Source of the DNA: Rugamonas brunnea
GTDB lineage: Bacteria > Pseudomonadota > Gammaproteobacteria > Burkholderiales > Burkholderiaceae_D
Assembly (NCBI RefSeq): GCF_014042345.1
Contig: NZ_JACEZT010000008.1
Coordinates: 124,001-188,000 of the forward strand
Direction of reading: 5' to 3'
Length of the DNA stretch: 64,000 nt
Made by a program: the position numbers and the translations under genes. Within the stretch, counting starts at the first letter, position 1. Each line of letters opens with the position of its first letter. Under the pieces are notes generated by a model, which ran no database searches, had not been told where the DNA came from, and saw only the letters and a program-made list of their open reading frames with translations. This document shows positions 1 to 9,795 of this stretch, piece after piece.

Positions 1-261
1 CAGCGTGTGCGCGGCCACGCAATAGTCGCAACCCGCTTGCTGGCTGACGGCCAGCTTGATCACTTCGACTTCTTTGGCGCTGAGGGCGCTTTTGCGCAGC
101 GCGCCGTCGAGGTTCAAGGCCGCCTCCAGCGCCACCGGGCTGTTGTTGCCCAGCGCCAGATAGGCGTTGGGCACCTTGCCGATTGCGCCTTTGATGGCGG
201 CAAACAGTTGGGCGGCGGCGCCGGTGGCGTTGGCGGCGGGTTGGGTGAACAGACGGTCCAT
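1..261 (-). CDS. Carboxymuconolactone decarboxylase / AhpD-like protein (3' part missing)
   Basis: The first 87 codons are present and the gene runs off the left edge of the window. The protein starts MDRLFTQPAANATGAAAQLF and reaches a CDYCVAAH motif, the CxxC-plus-His redox site of the alkylhydroperoxidase AhpD core in the carboxymuconolactone decarboxylase family. Such proteins use the two cysteines to reduce peroxides or act as small cytoplasmic oxidoreductases; the substrate cannot be told. The start at 261 is chosen because the conserved N-terminal helix begins there. The gene is divergent from an AraC-type regulator 146 bases away, a common pairing that suggests the regulator controls it (inference). 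Confidence 0.85.
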   Translation of the reverse strand, partial: MDRLFTQPAANATGAAAQLFAAIKGAIGKVPNAYLALGNNSPVALEAALNLDGALRKSALSAKEVEVIKLAVSQQAGCDYCVAAHTL

Positions 262-334
262 GGTGATTCCTTTCAGTGGTTAAGAGAGTTGGCATGCGAT
301 GTCGATGCCATGGAAAGCAGTGTAGGCTGCACGG

Positions 335-354
335 TTGAGATTTTTAATGCTCAA
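335..354. promoter_or_regulatory. Inverted repeat in the divergent AhpD/AraC intergenic region
   Basis: TTGAG and CTCAA are separated by 10 A/T-rich bases. The repeat sits in the 146-base gap between the divergently read AhpD-like and AraC-type genes, so it is a candidate operator for the regulator. A -10-like TAGAAT follows at 362-367. No experimental support can be inferred from sequence alone. Confidence 0.35.
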
Positions 355-407
355 AATACGCTAGAATTTGCTCATTCGTCTCAACCGTCTCTGTCCTCAT
401 CATTGCC

Positions 408-1343
408 ATGGATGCCCTCAGCCGCCTGCTCGCCGTCTATCCCCTGCGTACCGCCCTGGACGTGCGCTGCCATTTCGGCGCGCCGTGGGTGCTGGACCAC
501 CCGGCAGCCGGATCGGGCATCGCGCCTTACCACCTGATCGTGCGCGGCAGTGCGACGCTGGATTGCGCTGCCGCGCACGGCGTGCCGTTGCAGGCTGGCG
601 ACATTGTGGTATTTCCGCACGGTGGCGCGCACCGCCTGTCGCTGGGGGAGGCGGGCGCGGCGTCTCCGCTGCACGTGCTGCCGGGCGAGCATTTGCTGCG
701 CGAGGTGCGCAACGGTGGCGACGGCCCCGCCGCCGACATCCTGTGCGGTGAATTCCATTTCGATGCGGAAGCGGGCGGCGGCCGCGGCCTGCTGGCGGCC
801 TTGCCGCCACTGCTGGTGGTGCGCACCGCCGACCGGCCCGATGCGGGCAGCCTGCGCAGCCTGATGGCGATACTGCAGTCGGAGGCGGAAATGCCGCGCG
901 CCGGTTCGGGCGCGATCGTCGGTCAGCTGGCGTCGGCCCTGTTCGCGTTGTTGATCCGGGCCTGCATGGACCAGGCGATGACGGTGCCCGGCCTGTTCGC
1001 GCTGCTGGCCGAGCGCCGCCTGCAGGCGGCCCTGCACGGCATGCTGGCGCAGCCTGGGCGGCCGTGGGATCTGGAACAACTGGCGGCCCTGTGCCATGTG
1101 TCGCGCGCCACGTTCGCGCGCCTGTTCAGGCAGACGGCTGGCGCCACCCCGGCCGACGTGCTGGCCCAGTTGCGCATGGCGCAGGCGGCGCGTCTGCTGG
1201 ACCAGGGCGAACAGGCGACCGGCGGCATCGCTGAAACGGTGGGCTACCAATCCGAGGCCGCTTTCAATCGGGCCTTCAAGCGCCACTATGGCGTCGGTCC
1301 GGGCGCCTGGCGCAAGCGCGCGCAGGCCGCCATTGCGACTTGA
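408..1343 (+). CDS. AraC-family transcriptional regulator with N-terminal cupin domain
   Basis: The 311-residue length is usual for the family. Residues 1 to about 190 form a cupin-like ligand domain (GDIVVFPHGGAHRLSL is typical of the AraC cupin class). Residues about 205-308 hold the two helix-turn-helix motifs, including FARLFRQTAGATPADVL and the hallmark GYQSEAAFNRAFKRHYG followed by PGAWR. It should bind DNA in the cytoplasm, probably at the divergent promoter shared with the AhpD-like gene. The effector is unknown. The ATG at 408 puts the cupin at the very N-terminus as in relatives. Confidence 0.9.
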   Translation: MDALSRLLAVYPLRTALDVRCHFGAPWVLDHPAAGSGIAPYHLIVRGSATLDCAAAHGVPLQAGDIVVFPHGGAHRLSLGEAGAASPLHVLPGEHLLREVRNGGDGPAADILCGEFHFDAEAGGGRGLLAALPPLLVVRTADRPDAGSLRSLMAILQSEAEMPRAGSGAIVGQLASALFALLIRACMDQAMTVPGLFALLAERRLQAALHGMLAQPGRPWDLEQLAALCHVSRATFARLFRQTAGATPADVLAQLRMAQAARLLDQGEQATGGIAETVGYQSEAAFNRAFKRHYGVGPGAWRKRAQAAIAT

Positions 1344-1477
1344 TACCGGTTCGGCAGCAGAGGACAGGGAGCGCCATTTGCCCACGCCTGTCCCATTCCT
1401 GTCTTGCCTCAAAAATATGCGCGTTCTCTGCCGCGTAGCGGTTGACGCGCGTTCGCAAGCCATCCTATAGTGACGGG

Positions 1478-1741
1478 ATGATTTCAGAATTCCAAGAACT
1501 TTCCGACAAAATCGACCAGTTGGCCGAAATGACCGCGGCCTTGCGCCGCGAGAACGCCCAGTTGCGTCAAGCCAACGCCGCTTTGGTGGTGGAAAACATC
1601 GGTTACCAGAAGCGCCTGAGCGAAGCGCACAGCCGCGTCTCGGCCCTGCTCGAACAGATCCCCGCGCTCGACGGCGAAGTGGATGCGGATGCGGATGCGG
1701 CCGCCGATGGCGCCATGCCTGACCAGGAGCACAATCAATGA
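1478..1741 (+). CDS. ZapB-like small coiled-coil protein upstream of zapA
   Basis: This 87-residue acidic protein has heptad-like spacing of hydrophobic residues from about residue 3 to 62 (FQELSDKIDQLAEMTAALRR and onward), then a low-complexity tail of Asp/Ala repeats. Its length, coiled coil and position directly before zapA match the small ZapB-like proteins seen next to zapA in many Gram-negative genomes, which stabilise the FtsZ ring. The stop codon overlaps the zapA start as ATGA, so the two are probably translationally coupled. Calling it a division protein is inference from context; coiled coils alone are not specific. Confidence 0.7.
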   Translation: MISEFQELSDKIDQLAEMTAALRRENAQLRQANAALVVENIGYQKRLSEAHSRVSALLEQIPALDGEVDADADAAADGAMPDQEHNQ

Positions 1742-2049
1742 AGCAGCTCGATGTCACCATCATGGGCCAGCCCTACCGCCTGATGTGCAAGGCGGACGAG
1801 GAGCGTGCGCTGCGCGAGGCGGCAGCCTTCCTCGACAAGAAGATGTGCGCCATCCGCGACGCGGGCAAAGTCAAGGGCAACGACCGCATCGCCGTGATGG
1901 CGGCGCTGGGCGTGGCGGCGGAATTCCTGTCGGTGAAAGCGCCACAGGGACCGTTGTCGGACTTGTCTATACTGGAAGTGCAGCAGAAGATCGCGGCCAT
2001 GAACCAGGTGCTCGATAACGCGCTGACGCCACAAGAAACTCTGTTTTAG
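1738..2049 (+). CDS. zapA: Cell division protein ZapA
   Basis: The 103-residue protein begins MKQLDVTIMGQPYRLMCKAD, the usual N-terminal signature of ZapA. It continues with the helix that packs the dimer (EERALREAAAFLDKKMCAIR) and a long C-terminal helix. ZapA binds FtsZ in the cytoplasm and cross-links protofilaments in the Z ring. It overlaps the preceding coiled-coil gene by four bases and is followed directly by the 6S RNA gene, an order widely conserved in proteobacteria. Confidence 0.93.
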   Translation: MKQLDVTIMGQPYRLMCKADEERALREAAAFLDKKMCAIRDAGKVKGNDRIAVMAALGVAAEFLSVKAPQGPLSDLSILEVQQKIAAMNQVLDNALTPQETLF

Positions 2050-2108
2050 TACGCTTTTAGTTCGAGAAACGGCTTCCCCAAAACGGGCTTAAAGAGTAAA
2101 CTCCGTGT

Positions 2109-2285
2109 CACCCCTGCGGTGTTCGCGATTGCCATATATTCCTTGAACCATTTATGTGCATCGGTTGCGGGAATTTGTTTGGTGGGCGTGAGCGTCGCTA
2201 GTCCGACGAACCCGAAATTGAACTAACTGTGACCACCTTGAACCATCAGGTTCGGGATGCCGGCATAACGGCACAGGCGGGGCTT
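2109..2285 (+). ncRNA. ssrS: 6S RNA
   Basis: This lies immediately downstream of zapA, the usual site of 6S RNA. About 175 bases are flanked by partly complementary ends (CCCCTGCGGTG at 2111 and GCACAGGCGGGG at 2271). Inside are sequences typical of betaproteobacterial 6S RNA, including TCCTTGAACC on the 5' side and TTGAACCATCAGGTTCGGG on the 3' side, which flank the central open bubble that mimics a melted promoter. 6S RNA binds sigma-70 RNA polymerase and dampens transcription in stationary phase. The exact ends are approximate; a TAAACT at 2096-2101 could be the -10 element. Confidence 0.8.
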
Positions 2286-2292
2286 GAATTCC

Positions 2293-2336
2293 AAAAAAAG
2301 CGGTTGCCAGCATGATGAGTGCGCAGCCGCTTTTTT
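2293..2336 (+). terminator. Rho-independent terminator after 6S RNA
   Basis: A-tract and GCGGTTGC at about 2294-2306 pair with GCAGCCGC at 2323-2330 (one G-U pair), followed by six T residues. It probably ends the zapA-6S transcription unit before the EVE-domain gene. Confidence 0.75.
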
Positions 2337-2366
2337 ACGTCCGTACGTTTTGAGAGGCGGTGCCCC

Positions 2367-2834
2367 ATGCAATACTGGTTGATGAAATCCGAACCGGACG
2401 AAGTCAGTTTCGACGACGTGCTGGCCGCGCCCGCGCAGACGGTGGCGTGGTTCGGCGTGCGCAACTACCAGGCGCGCAATTTCATGCGCGACGCCATGCG
2501 TCCCGGCGACGGCGTGCTGTTCTACCATTCGAGCTGCCCGCAGCCCGGCATCGCCGGCCTGGCCGAAGTGGTGGGCACGCCGTATCCGGACGCCACCCAG
2601 TTCGACGCGCACAGCAAATACCACGACCCCAAGGCCACGCCGGAGCAGCCGCGCTGGATTTCCATCGACGTGCGCGCGACGAAGAAAACGCGTTTGCTGC
2701 CGCTGGCCGAACTGCGCACCATTGCCGCGCTGGAGGACATGGTGCTGCTGCAGAAGGGCAGCCGCCTGTCGATCACGCCCGTCACCAAGGGCCAGTGGAA
2801 CACCATCGTCAAGCTGCTGGAAAAGGACGCCTGA
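2367..2834 (+). CDS. EVE-domain protein
   Basis: The 155-residue protein starts MQYWLMKSEPDEVSFDD, the diagnostic beginning of the EVE (thymocyte nuclear protein 1-like) family, which has a PUA-like fold and binds modified bases. Further conserved blocks are WFGVRNYQARNFMRD, GDGVLFYHSSC and the PRWISIDV strand. Upstream in-frame codons lie in the terminator region, so the ATG at 2367 is taken as the start. The stop overlaps the next start by one base (TGATG), suggesting co-translation with the TauE-type transporter. Its physiological role is not known. Confidence 0.9.
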   Translation: MQYWLMKSEPDEVSFDDVLAAPAQTVAWFGVRNYQARNFMRDAMRPGDGVLFYHSSCPQPGIAGLAEVVGTPYPDATQFDAHSKYHDPKATPEQPRWISIDVRATKKTRLLPLAELRTIAALEDMVLLQKGSRLSITPVTKGQWNTIVKLLEKDA

Positions 2835-3637
2835 TGGATTGGACCTTGATCGCGGCCTTGCTGGCCATGGGCGCCTTTGGCGGTTTTTGCGCGGGCCTGC
2901 TGGGCATCGGTGGTGGCATGATCCTGGTGCCGTTCATCACCATGATCTTCAGCGCCAAGGGCTTCCCGCCCGAGGTGATCGTGCACATGGCGATCGCCAC
3001 CTCGTTAGGAACCATACTGTTTACCTCGTTATCGTCGGTGCGCGCGCATCACTTGCACGGGGCCGTGCGCTGGCCCATCGTGGCGCTGCTGGCGCCGGGC
3101 ATCCTGGTCGGCTCATGGGTGGGGCCGTGGATAGGCAAGCAGTTGCCGGCGCCCACGCTGGCGCTGGTGTTCGCCGTCTTCATTTCGTTCTCGGCCACAC
3201 AGATGCTGTTGAACCGCAAACCGGCCGCCGGCCGCGAGCTGCCTGGCAGCGCGGGCATGTTCGCGGCCGGTGGCGTGATCGGCGTGCTGGCCGGCCTGCT
3301 GGGCGCGGGCGGCGGCTTCATCTCCGTGCCGTTCATGAGCTGGTGTAACGTGAAGATCCACAACGCCGTGGCCACCAGCGCCGCGCTGGGCTTCCCCATC
3401 GCGCTGGCGGGCACGCTGTCGAATGTGTATTTCGGCTGGAACGTGACGGGCTTGCCGCAGTATTCGCTGGGCTTCGTCTACCTGCCCGCACTGGCCGTGA
3501 TCGCCACGGCCAGCGTGATGCTGGCGCCGCTGGGTGCGCGCACGGCGCACCGCTTGCCGGTGCAGTCGCTCAAGAAGATGTTCGCGGTGGTGCTGTATTG
3601 CCTGGCTGCTTACATGCTGTGGAAGGCTGTGCGCTGA
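2834..3637 (+). CDS. TauE/SafE-family (sulfite exporter type) membrane protein
   Basis: The 267-residue inner membrane protein has about eight hydrophobic segments arranged as two similar halves. Each half opens with a glycine-rich motif (GLLGIGGGMILVPF near residue 23 and GLLGAGGGFISVPF near residue 160), the hallmark of the TauE/SafE family of anion exporters. Substrates in the family include sulfite, sulfoacetate and other small organosulfur anions; none can be assigned here. It starts one base into the stop codon of the EVE gene and is convergent with lgt. Confidence 0.88.
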   Translation: MDWTLIAALLAMGAFGGFCAGLLGIGGGMILVPFITMIFSAKGFPPEVIVHMAIATSLGTILFTSLSSVRAHHLHGAVRWPIVALLAPGILVGSWVGPWIGKQLPAPTLALVFAVFISFSATQMLLNRKPAAGRELPGSAGMFAAGGVIGVLAGLLGAGGGFISVPFMSWCNVKIHNAVATSAALGFPIALAGTLSNVYFGWNVTGLPQYSLGFVYLPALAVIATASVMLAPLGARTAHRLPVQSLKKMFAVVLYCLAAYMLWKAVR

Positions 3638-3655
3638 CCAGGGTGCGTTAAACCG

Positions 3656-4516
3656 TCAGGCCGGTTTGGTAGCGGGCGGCACGCCCATCACCACGTTGCG
3701 CTTGTAGGACCACGCCAGGATCACCAGCGCGCCGATGATCATCGGCAGCGACAGCATCTGGCCCGAGGTGATGGGGATGCCGCCCCAGTTCACTTCCCAG
3801 TCCGGCGTGCGGAAATACTCCGTGAAGAAGCGCGCGCAGCCATACAGCAGCGTGTACATGGCGCCCACGGCCAGCCGTGGCCGCGGCTTGCGCGCGTACA
3901 GCCACAGGATCGCGAACACGAGGATACCGTCGATCAGCATCTGGTACAGCGGCGACGGGTGGCGCAAGCCTTGCAGGAATACGGGGTTGGGCAGCAGCGG
4001 GTAGCTGGTGTCCGGCCACAGCATGGCCCACGGCAGCGACGGGTCGCTGACCACGCGGCCCGGCAGTTCGGCGTTGATGAAGTTGCCCAGGCGGCCGGCC
4101 GCGTAACCGAGCGGTACCATCGGCGCGATGAAGTCGTACACGTCCATCAGGTTGCGCCCGGCCTTGCGCGACCACAGCCACATGGCCACCATCACGCCCA
4201 GGAAGCCGCCGTGGAACGACATGCCGCCGTGCCACACCTCGACGATCTCGATCGGGTTGGCGAAGAAGAAGGCGGGCCGGTAGAACAGCACTTCACCGAG
4301 GCGCCCGCCCAGCACCACGCCGAGCATGCCGTAGAACAGCATGTCGTCCAGGTCCTGGTTCTTCCAGCCCAGCGCGGCGATGTGCGGCTGCTTGATGCGC
4401 ACCCGGCCCAGGCCGATGAACATGGCGAACGCCAGCACGTACATCAGGCCATACCAGTGGACGGCGATCGGCCCCAGGTGTACGGCGACCGGATCGGGCA
4501 TAGGGTGTATCAGCAT
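3656..4516 (-). CDS. lgt: Prolipoprotein diacylglyceryl transferase
   Basis: This 286-residue inner membrane enzyme moves a diacylglyceryl group from phosphatidylglycerol to the lipobox cysteine of prolipoproteins, the first step of lipoprotein maturation. Family signatures are HGGMSFHGG at residues 96-104 and [15 protein letters not shown] at 141-155, which holds the catalytic arginine region, plus about seven membrane segments. The start overlaps the end of the upstream LysR gene by seven bases, so the two may be co-transcribed. It makes the lipid anchor needed by lipoproteins such as the outer membrane efflux component at 36.2 kb. Confidence 0.95.
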   Translation of the reverse strand: MLIHPMPDPVAVHLGPIAVHWYGLMYVLAFAMFIGLGRVRIKQPHIAALGWKNQDLDDMLFYGMLGVVLGGRLGEVLFYRPAFFFANPIEIVEVWHGGMSFHGGFLGVMVAMWLWSRKAGRNLMDVYDFIAPMVPLGYAAGRLGNFINAELPGRVVSDPSLPWAMLWPDTSYPLLPNPVFLQGLRHPSPLYQMLIDGILVFAILWLYARKPRPRLAVGAMYTLLYGCARFFTEYFRTPDWEVNWGGIPITSGQMLSLPMIIGALVILAWSYKRNVVMGVPPATKPA

Positions 4517-5412
4517 GGTGTGTTCTTTCGTAGTAAATCCAAAAAGCCTTGCAGCACGGGCGTCACGTGGTCGCGGCGCCAGGCCAGTCCCGTTTCGACC
4601 AGCGGCGTGGGGTCGCGCAGCGAGCGGTATTCTACCCCGGGCCGCATCAGGTTAGACACCGATTGCGGCACCAGCGCCAGGCCCATGCCGGCCGAGACCA
4701 GGCTGACAATGGTCTGCATCTGGATCGCCTGCTGGCCGATCTCCGGCGTGATGCCGGCTGCGCCGAACACGGCCAGCACGGCGTCGTACAGCGCGGGCGC
4801 GATGGCGCGCGGGAAGATGATCAGCGGCAGCGGCGGCAAATCGGCCAGCGCCACCGGGCCCGGCGTTTTGAGCGCGTCCAGCCCGGCCGGCGCGGCCAGG
4901 ATCAGCGGCTCGTTCAGCACTGGCAGGTAATCGAGTTCGGCCCGGCTCTTGTCGGGCAGGGGGGGGATCAGCAGGCCGGCGTCGATGCGCGCGTGCAGCA
5001 GGTCGTCCAGTTGCAGGTCGGAGGTCGCCTCCTGCAGGTTGATCTGCACCTGCGGATAAGCGGCGCGGTAGGCGCGCAGGAACGGCGGCAGCACGCTGTA
5101 GTCGGCCGACGACACGAAGGCCAGGGACAGCCGCCCCACCTCGCCGGCGGCGGCGCGCTGCACCAGTTGCGGCAGCTCCTGGGCCTGGGCCAGCATGCGG
5201 CGCGCCTCGGGCAGCAGGGCGGCGCCGGCCGCCGTCAGCGTCACGCCGCGCCGGTTGCGCTCGAACAGGGGCGCGCCCAGCAATTCCTCCAGCGCCTGGA
5301 TGGTCTGCGACAGCGGCGGCTGGGTCATGTGCAGGCGCAGCGCCGCCTTGCCGAAGTGCAGTTCCTCGGCCACGGTGACGAAATAGCGCAATTGCCGCAA
5401 TTCCAGGTTCAT
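4510..5412 (-). CDS. LysR-family transcriptional regulator, divergent from ilvD
   Basis: The protein has 300 residues. Residues 5-64 form the LysR winged helix-turn-helix ([20 protein letters not shown], then [19 protein letters not shown]). Residues about 90-295 are the periplasmic-binding-protein-like effector domain. It is transcribed away from ilvD with a 155-base shared control region that contains an 11-base inverted repeat, the usual LysR layout, so ilvD is the likely target. The effector is not known. Its 3' end overlaps lgt by seven bases, which is unusual for two genes of unrelated function. Confidence 0.9.
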   Translation of the reverse strand: MNLELRQLRYFVTVAEELHFGKAALRLHMTQPPLSQTIQALEELLGAPLFERNRRGVTLTAAGAALLPEARRMLAQAQELPQLVQRAAAGEVGRLSLAFVSSADYSVLPPFLRAYRAAYPQVQINLQEATSDLQLDDLLHARIDAGLLIPPLPDKSRAELDYLPVLNEPLILAAPAGLDALKTPGPVALADLPPLPLIIFPRAIAPALYDAVLAVFGAAGITPEIGQQAIQMQTIVSLVSAGMGLALVPQSVSNLMRPGVEYRSLRDPTPLVETGLAWRRDHVTPVLQGFLDLLRKNTPC

Positions 5413-5445
5413 TGATATGGGTTTCTATGCGTTTTGAAAGTTTCG

Positions 5446-5488
5446 ATATGTTTTGCGACTCACAGACAGGCAAATCATATATTTGACA
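5446..5488 (+). promoter_or_regulatory. Candidate LysR operator and -35 element upstream of ilvD
   Basis: ATATGTTTTGC (5446-5456) and GCAAATCATAT (5470-5480) are inverted repeats matching at 10 of 11 positions across a 13-base spacer. A perfect TTGACA -35 (5483-5488) follows directly, but no good -10 lies 17 bases further on. That pattern, a strong operator beside a weak promoter, fits activation by the divergent LysR protein (inference). Confidence 0.5.
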
Positions 5489-5567
5489 GGCCACCCGGCG
5501 CAAGGCAACCTATGTTATTACGCTGGGCTTAGATAGCCCTTAGCTTTTCACTCTGGAGACCGACATC

Positions 5568-7430
5568 ATGCCGCAATACCGCTCACGCACCACCACCCAC
5601 GGACGCAACATGGCAGGCGCGCGCGCCCTGTGGCGCGCCACCGGCATGAAGGATGCCGATTTCGACAAGCCGATCGTGGCCGTCGTCAACTCGTTCACCC
5701 AGTTCGTGCCCGGCCACGTGCACCTGAAGGACCTGGGCCAGCTGGTGGCGCGCGAGATCGAAGCGGCCGGCGGCGTGGCCAAGGAATTCAACACCATCGC
5801 CGTGGACGACGGCATCGCCATGGGCCACGGCGGCATGCTGTACTCGCTGCCCTCGCGCGACCTGATCGCCGACTCGGTCGAATACATGGTCAACGCCCAC
5901 TGCGCCGACGCCATGGTGTGCATCTCCAACTGCGACAAGATCACCCCCGGCATGCTGATGGCCGCCATGCGCCTGAACATCCCCGTGGTGTTCGTCTCGG
6001 GCGGCCCGATGGAAGCGGGCAAGGTGCTGAAGGTGGTGGACGGTTCGCAGAAAGTCATCAAGCTGGACCTGGTGGACGCCATGATCAAGGCCGGCGACAA
6101 CACCGTCAGCGACGCCGACGTGGCCGAGATTGAACGTTCCGCCTGCCCGACCTGCGGCTCGTGCTCCGGCATGTTCACGGCCAACTCGATGAACTGCCTG
6201 ACCGAGGCGCTGGGCCTGTCCCTGCCCGGCAACGGCACCATCGTCGCCACCCACGGCGACCGCAAGGAACTGTTCCTGCGCGCCGGCCGCCTGATCGTGG
6301 AACTGGCCAAGCGTTACTACGAGCAGGATGACGCCTCGGTGCTGCCGCGCTCCATCGCCACCAAGGCCGCGTTCGAAAACGCCATGGCGCTGGACGTCTC
6401 CATGGGCGGCTCGACCAACACCGTGCTGCACCTGCTGGCCGCCGCGCACGAAGCGGGTGTGGCCTTTGACATGGCCGACATCGACCGCATCTCGCGCAAA
6501 GTGCCCTGCCTGTGCAAGGTGGCGCCGATGACAGACAAGTTCCACATCGAAGACGTGCACCGCGCCGGCGGCATCGTCGCCATCCTCGGCGAGCTGGCCC
6601 GCGCCGGCCTGCTCGACACATCGCTGCCGACCATCCACGCGCCGACCATGGGCGACTCGATCGCGCGCAACGACATCAAGGTCAGCGACGACCCGGCCGT
6701 GCAGCAGCTGTTCCGCGCCGCGCCCGGCGGCGTGCCGACCCAGGTGGCGTTCTCGCAAAGTGAGCGTTATGCGTCGCTGGACACCGACCGCACCACCGGC
6801 TGCATCCGCGACAAGGCGCACGCCTACTCGCAGGACGGCGGCCTGGCCGTGTTGTACGGTAACCTGGCGGAAAACGGCTGCATCGTGAAGACGGCCGGCG
6901 TGGACGAAAGCATTCTGAAATTCAGCGGCAAGGCGCGCGTGTTCGAAAGCCAGGACGCGGCCGTGGAAGGCATCCTGGGCGACACCGTGCATGAAGGCGA
7001 TGTCGTCATCATCCGCTACGAAGGTCCGAAGGGCGGCCCCGGCATGCAGGAGATGCTGTACCCGACCTCGTACATCAAGTCCAAGGGACTGGGCAAGGCC
7101 TGCGCGCTGCTGACGGACGGCCGTTTCTCGGGCGGTTCGTCGGGCCTGGTGATCGGCCACGCTTCGCCGGAAGCGGCTGAAGGCGGCGCCATCGGCCTGG
7201 TGGAGGAGGGCGACATGATCGATATCGACATCCCGAACCGCAAGATCAGCCTGCGCATCAGCGACGCCGACCTGGCCGCGCGCCGCGCCGCCATGGAAGC
7301 CAAGGGCGACCAGGCCTGGCAGCCGGTCAACCGCGACCGCTATGTCTCGCAAGCGCTGCAGGCCTACGCCGCGCTGACCACCTCGGCCGACCGCGGCGCC
7401 GTGCGCGACCTGTCGCAGCTCAAGCGCTAA
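5568..7430 (+). CDS. ilvD: Dihydroxy-acid dehydratase
   Basis: The 620-residue enzyme converts 2,3-dihydroxy-isovalerate and its methylvalerate homologue to the 2-keto acids that precede valine and isoleucine. The length fits the longer, E. coli-like form with an oxygen-sensitive iron-sulfur cluster. Cluster and signature residues are [12 protein letters not shown] (C122) and [19 protein letters not shown] (from C193), with the C-terminal [18 protein letters not shown] signature also present. GGAG lies eight bases before the ATG. The gene is transcribed alone, closed by a very strong terminator, and is probably controlled by the divergent LysR regulator. Confidence 0.97.
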   Translation: MPQYRSRTTTHGRNMAGARALWRATGMKDADFDKPIVAVVNSFTQFVPGHVHLKDLGQLVAREIEAAGGVAKEFNTIAVDDGIAMGHGGMLYSLPSRDLIADSVEYMVNAHCADAMVCISNCDKITPGMLMAAMRLNIPVVFVSGGPMEAGKVLKVVDGSQKVIKLDLVDAMIKAGDNTVSDADVAEIERSACPTCGSCSGMFTANSMNCLTEALGLSLPGNGTIVATHGDRKELFLRAGRLIVELAKRYYEQDDASVLPRSIATKAAFENAMALDVSMGGSTNTVLHLLAAAHEAGVAFDMADIDRISRKVPCLCKVAPMTDKFHIEDVHRAGGIVAILGELARAGLLDTSLPTIHAPTMGDSIARNDIKVSDDPAVQQLFRAAPGGVPTQVAFSQSERYASLDTDRTTGCIRDKAHAYSQDGGLAVLYGNLAENGCIVKTAGVDESILKFSGKARVFESQDAAVEGILGDTVHEGDVVIIRYEGPKGGPGMQEMLYPTSYIKSKGLGKACALLTDGRFSGGSSGLVIGHASPEAAEGGAIGLVEEGDMIDIDIPNRKISLRISDADLAARRAAMEAKGDQAWQPVNRDRYVSQALQAYAALTTSADRGAVRDLSQLKR

Positions 7431-7446
7431 ACCGCTGCGCATCAGC

Positions 7447-7500
7447 ATGGGGGAGGTGGCACGCTGCGCTGGCGCAGTGTGCCACCTCCCCCATTTTTTT
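7447..7500 (+). terminator. Strong intrinsic terminator after ilvD
   Basis: GGGGGAGGTGGCACGCTGCG at 7449 pairs with its near-perfect complement at 7473-7492 (one G-U) and is followed by ATTTTTTT. The stem is about 20 base pairs. It closes ilvD and also faces the convergent chemoreceptor gene. Confidence 0.9.
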
Positions 7501-7530
7501 ACGTCCCTGGTATTGTCAGACCGCGGCGAG

Positions 7531-9270
7531 TTAGAACTCCTCCCACTCCTCCATGGCGGAAGCCGGCGTCGCTGAACTGGCGCCGCGCAGGCGGGACGTG
7601 GCCGGAGCGCTTGCCTTGGCCGGCGCGGCGGCCGCTCGCGCGGGCGCGGGCGCAGGTGCTGGTGCCGGCACTTGCGCCGGCACCACGTGCAGCCTGTCCA
7701 CCGGCGCCGGGCGCGCCGCGCCGCCGGACGGATGCAGCTGGAACACGGCCACCGCCTGCACCAGCTCCGTCGCCTGGCCATTCAGGGCCGATGCGGCCGC
7801 CGCCATTTCCTCCACCAGCGCAGCGTTCTGCTGCGTGTTTTCATCCATCTGCGTGACGGCCTCGCCCACCTGGGTGACGCCGGCGCTCTGTTCCAGGCTG
7901 GCCGAGCTGATCTCGGCCATGATGTCCGTCACCCGCTGGATCGCGTTCACCACTTCGTCCATGGTCTGCCCGGCCTGGTCGACCAGGCTGCTGCCTTGCT
8001 CGACCTGCTCCACGCTGGCGCCGATCAGCTGTTTGATTTCTTTGGCCGCCTCCGCGCTGCGTCCGGCCAGGCTGCGCACTTCCGTGGCCACGACGGCGAA
8101 GCCGCGCCCCTGTTCACCGGCGCGGGCTGCTTCCACCGCCGCGTTCAGGGCCAGGATGTTGGTCTGGAACGCGATGCCATCGATCACGCCGATAATGTCC
8201 GAAATCTTCCGGCTCGCTTCGCTGATGCCCTTCATGGTGTCCACCACCTGCGACACCACCTGGCCGCCCTGGACCGCGACGCCCGAGGCGGTCTGGGCCA
8301 GCACATTGGCCTGGCGCGCGTTGTCGGCATTCTGTTTGACGGTGGAGCTGAGCTCCTCCATGCTGGCCGCCGTCTGCTCCAGCGCGCTGGCCTGCGATTC
8401 CGTGCGTCCGCTCAAGTCCATATTGCCCTGGGCGATCTGGGTGCTGGCCGACGCCACCGACACGCTGCCGTCGCGCACCGCGCCCACCACCTTGATCAGG
8501 TTGCCCTGCATGACGGCCAGCGCTTGCAGCAGCGTGGCGATTTCATCTTTGCCGTCCAGCTCGATGTGGGTGGTCAGGTCGCCGCCCGCGACGGCATGCG
8601 TGGTGCGCATGGCCATCGCCAGCGAACGGGTAATGCCGCGCACGATGGCCCAGCCGAACAGGGCGGCGAAGCCCAGGCCCAGCACCATGGCCGCCAGCGA
8701 TACCATGCGTACCGTGCTGTAGCGGTCCTGGGCCGCGTCGTACTCGTGCTTGGCTTCGGCCAGTTGTAGATCTGACAGGGCGACGATGTTGTTGCGGATG
8801 GCGGCATAGGTCGCGGCATCCTTCTCCACCACGATGGCGCGCAGCGCATTGAGGTCGTTGGCCCGCATCGCCGCCATGGCGGGCTTGATCACCACTTCCA
8901 GGTAGCGTGCGCGCGCGTCCTGGAACGCCTTCGCGATGCCCGCCTCCTGCGCCGTCAGCACGGTGCCCATGTAGGCGAGCCAGGTCTTGTTGATCCCTTC
9001 GACGTTGCGTTCCATATCCTCCAGGTTGGCCTTGGTCGTCTCCGGCGAGGACAGGGCGACGGTGTTGCTCATGTCGAGACGGTTGCGCAGGATCAGGCGC
9101 TGCACGTCCATCAGCTGTCCCATGGGGATGACCCGGTCTTCGTAGACGGTCTTCAGGCCGGTGTTTGCGTGGCTCATGCCATTGAGTCCCAGCAGGCCTA
9201 CGGTGATCAGCAATGTGGCGATCAGGCCAATGAGGATAAACAGGCGCGTCGAGATGTTGAAACGATTCAT
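7531..9270 (-). CDS. Methyl-accepting chemotaxis protein (four-helix-bundle sensor)
   Basis: This 579-residue inner membrane chemoreceptor has a first membrane helix at about residues 10-30, a periplasmic helical sensor with a 4HB_MCP look ([18 protein letters not shown]), and a second helix near 190-210. A HAMP domain and a long cytoplasmic signalling coiled coil follow, with the invariant tip [20 protein letters not shown]. The C-terminus has an Ala/Pro linker and ends EEWEEF, a tail resembling the pentapeptide that tethers CheR/CheB. The ATG at 9270 is preferred because it starts directly before the first membrane helix and GGGGAAA lies upstream. The ligand is unknown. Confidence 0.93.
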   Translation of the reverse strand: MNRFNISTRLFILIGLIATLLITVGLLGLNGMSHANTGLKTVYEDRVIPMGQLMDVQRLILRNRLDMSNTVALSSPETTKANLEDMERNVEGINKTWLAYMGTVLTAQEAGIAKAFQDARARYLEVVIKPAMAAMRANDLNALRAIVVEKDAATYAAIRNNIVALSDLQLAEAKHEYDAAQDRYSTVRMVSLAAMVLGLGFAALFGWAIVRGITRSLAMAMRTTHAVAGGDLTTHIELDGKDEIATLLQALAVMQGNLIKVVGAVRDGSVSVASASTQIAQGNMDLSGRTESQASALEQTAASMEELSSTVKQNADNARQANVLAQTASGVAVQGGQVVSQVVDTMKGISEASRKISDIIGVIDGIAFQTNILALNAAVEAARAGEQGRGFAVVATEVRSLAGRSAEAAKEIKQLIGASVEQVEQGSSLVDQAGQTMDEVVNAIQRVTDIMAEISSASLEQSAGVTQVGEAVTQMDENTQQNAALVEEMAAAASALNGQATELVQAVAVFQLHPSGGAARPAPVDRLHVVPAQVPAPAPAPAPARAAAAPAKASAPATSRLRGASSATPASAMEEWEEF

Positions 9271-9567
9271 GGTGATTTCCCCGGAAATGGTTTTTTTTGT
9301 ATGGTTGCCTGAACGGCCAATCCGGCGCGCGCTTCCGGCAGGATGCAGTCTGGATTCAGGCGGGGTGAACGTGCGCGCCGCTTGGGTGGCGGCAGGAGGA
9401 ACGTTCAGATGCACACCGATGCGGGGACAGGGCAAGGGCGCGGTTGATACACTAACGAACTAAAGTTGCAAGCTGGCGTGTCATACAAGGATGGATCATA
9501 CCGCGCCAGCCATGCCAGTCCAAGGATGGTGCCTGGGCGCGTGGCGGCCGGCCAGGGGCCGGTGCCA

Positions 9568-9795
9568 TTACTTCTTTTTCTTGTCGAAGCTTTGCTTGAC
9601 GCGGTCCTTGCGGCGCTGTTCGTCCACGTTGTGGGCCTTGCGCTTGTCCAGGCCCAGCATCGGTTCCAGGAATTCGAACCAGATGAAGGCGAACGCCATC
9701 ACGCCGACAATCCACCACCAGGACAACTGGGCGAATCGCCAGACTTCGAAATAACGCAGCCCGACCAGGGCGACGATCAGCAATATCAATGGCAT
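9568..9795 (-). CDS. Small Trp-rich membrane protein (TIGR04438-like)
   Basis: The 75-residue protein has one or two membrane segments rich in tryptophan (FEVWRFAQLSWWWIVGVMAF, then FIWFEFLEPM). A strongly basic C-terminal tail follows, rich in Lys/Arg and ending KKKK. Size, Trp pattern and charged tail match the small Trp-rich protein family found mainly in betaproteobacteria (TIGR04438); function is unknown. It stands alone between the chemoreceptor and the cytochrome c gene. Confidence 0.8.
   Translation of the reverse strand: MPLILLIVALVGLRYFEVWRFAQLSWWWIVGVMAFAFIWFEFLEPMLGLDKRKAHNVDEQRRKDRVKQSFDKKKK

Noticed and set aside
408..1763. Overlapping long frames on the minus strand opposite the AraC and ZapB-like genes
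   Set aside because: They lack ribosome sites and motifs and cover two well-supported plus-strand genes.
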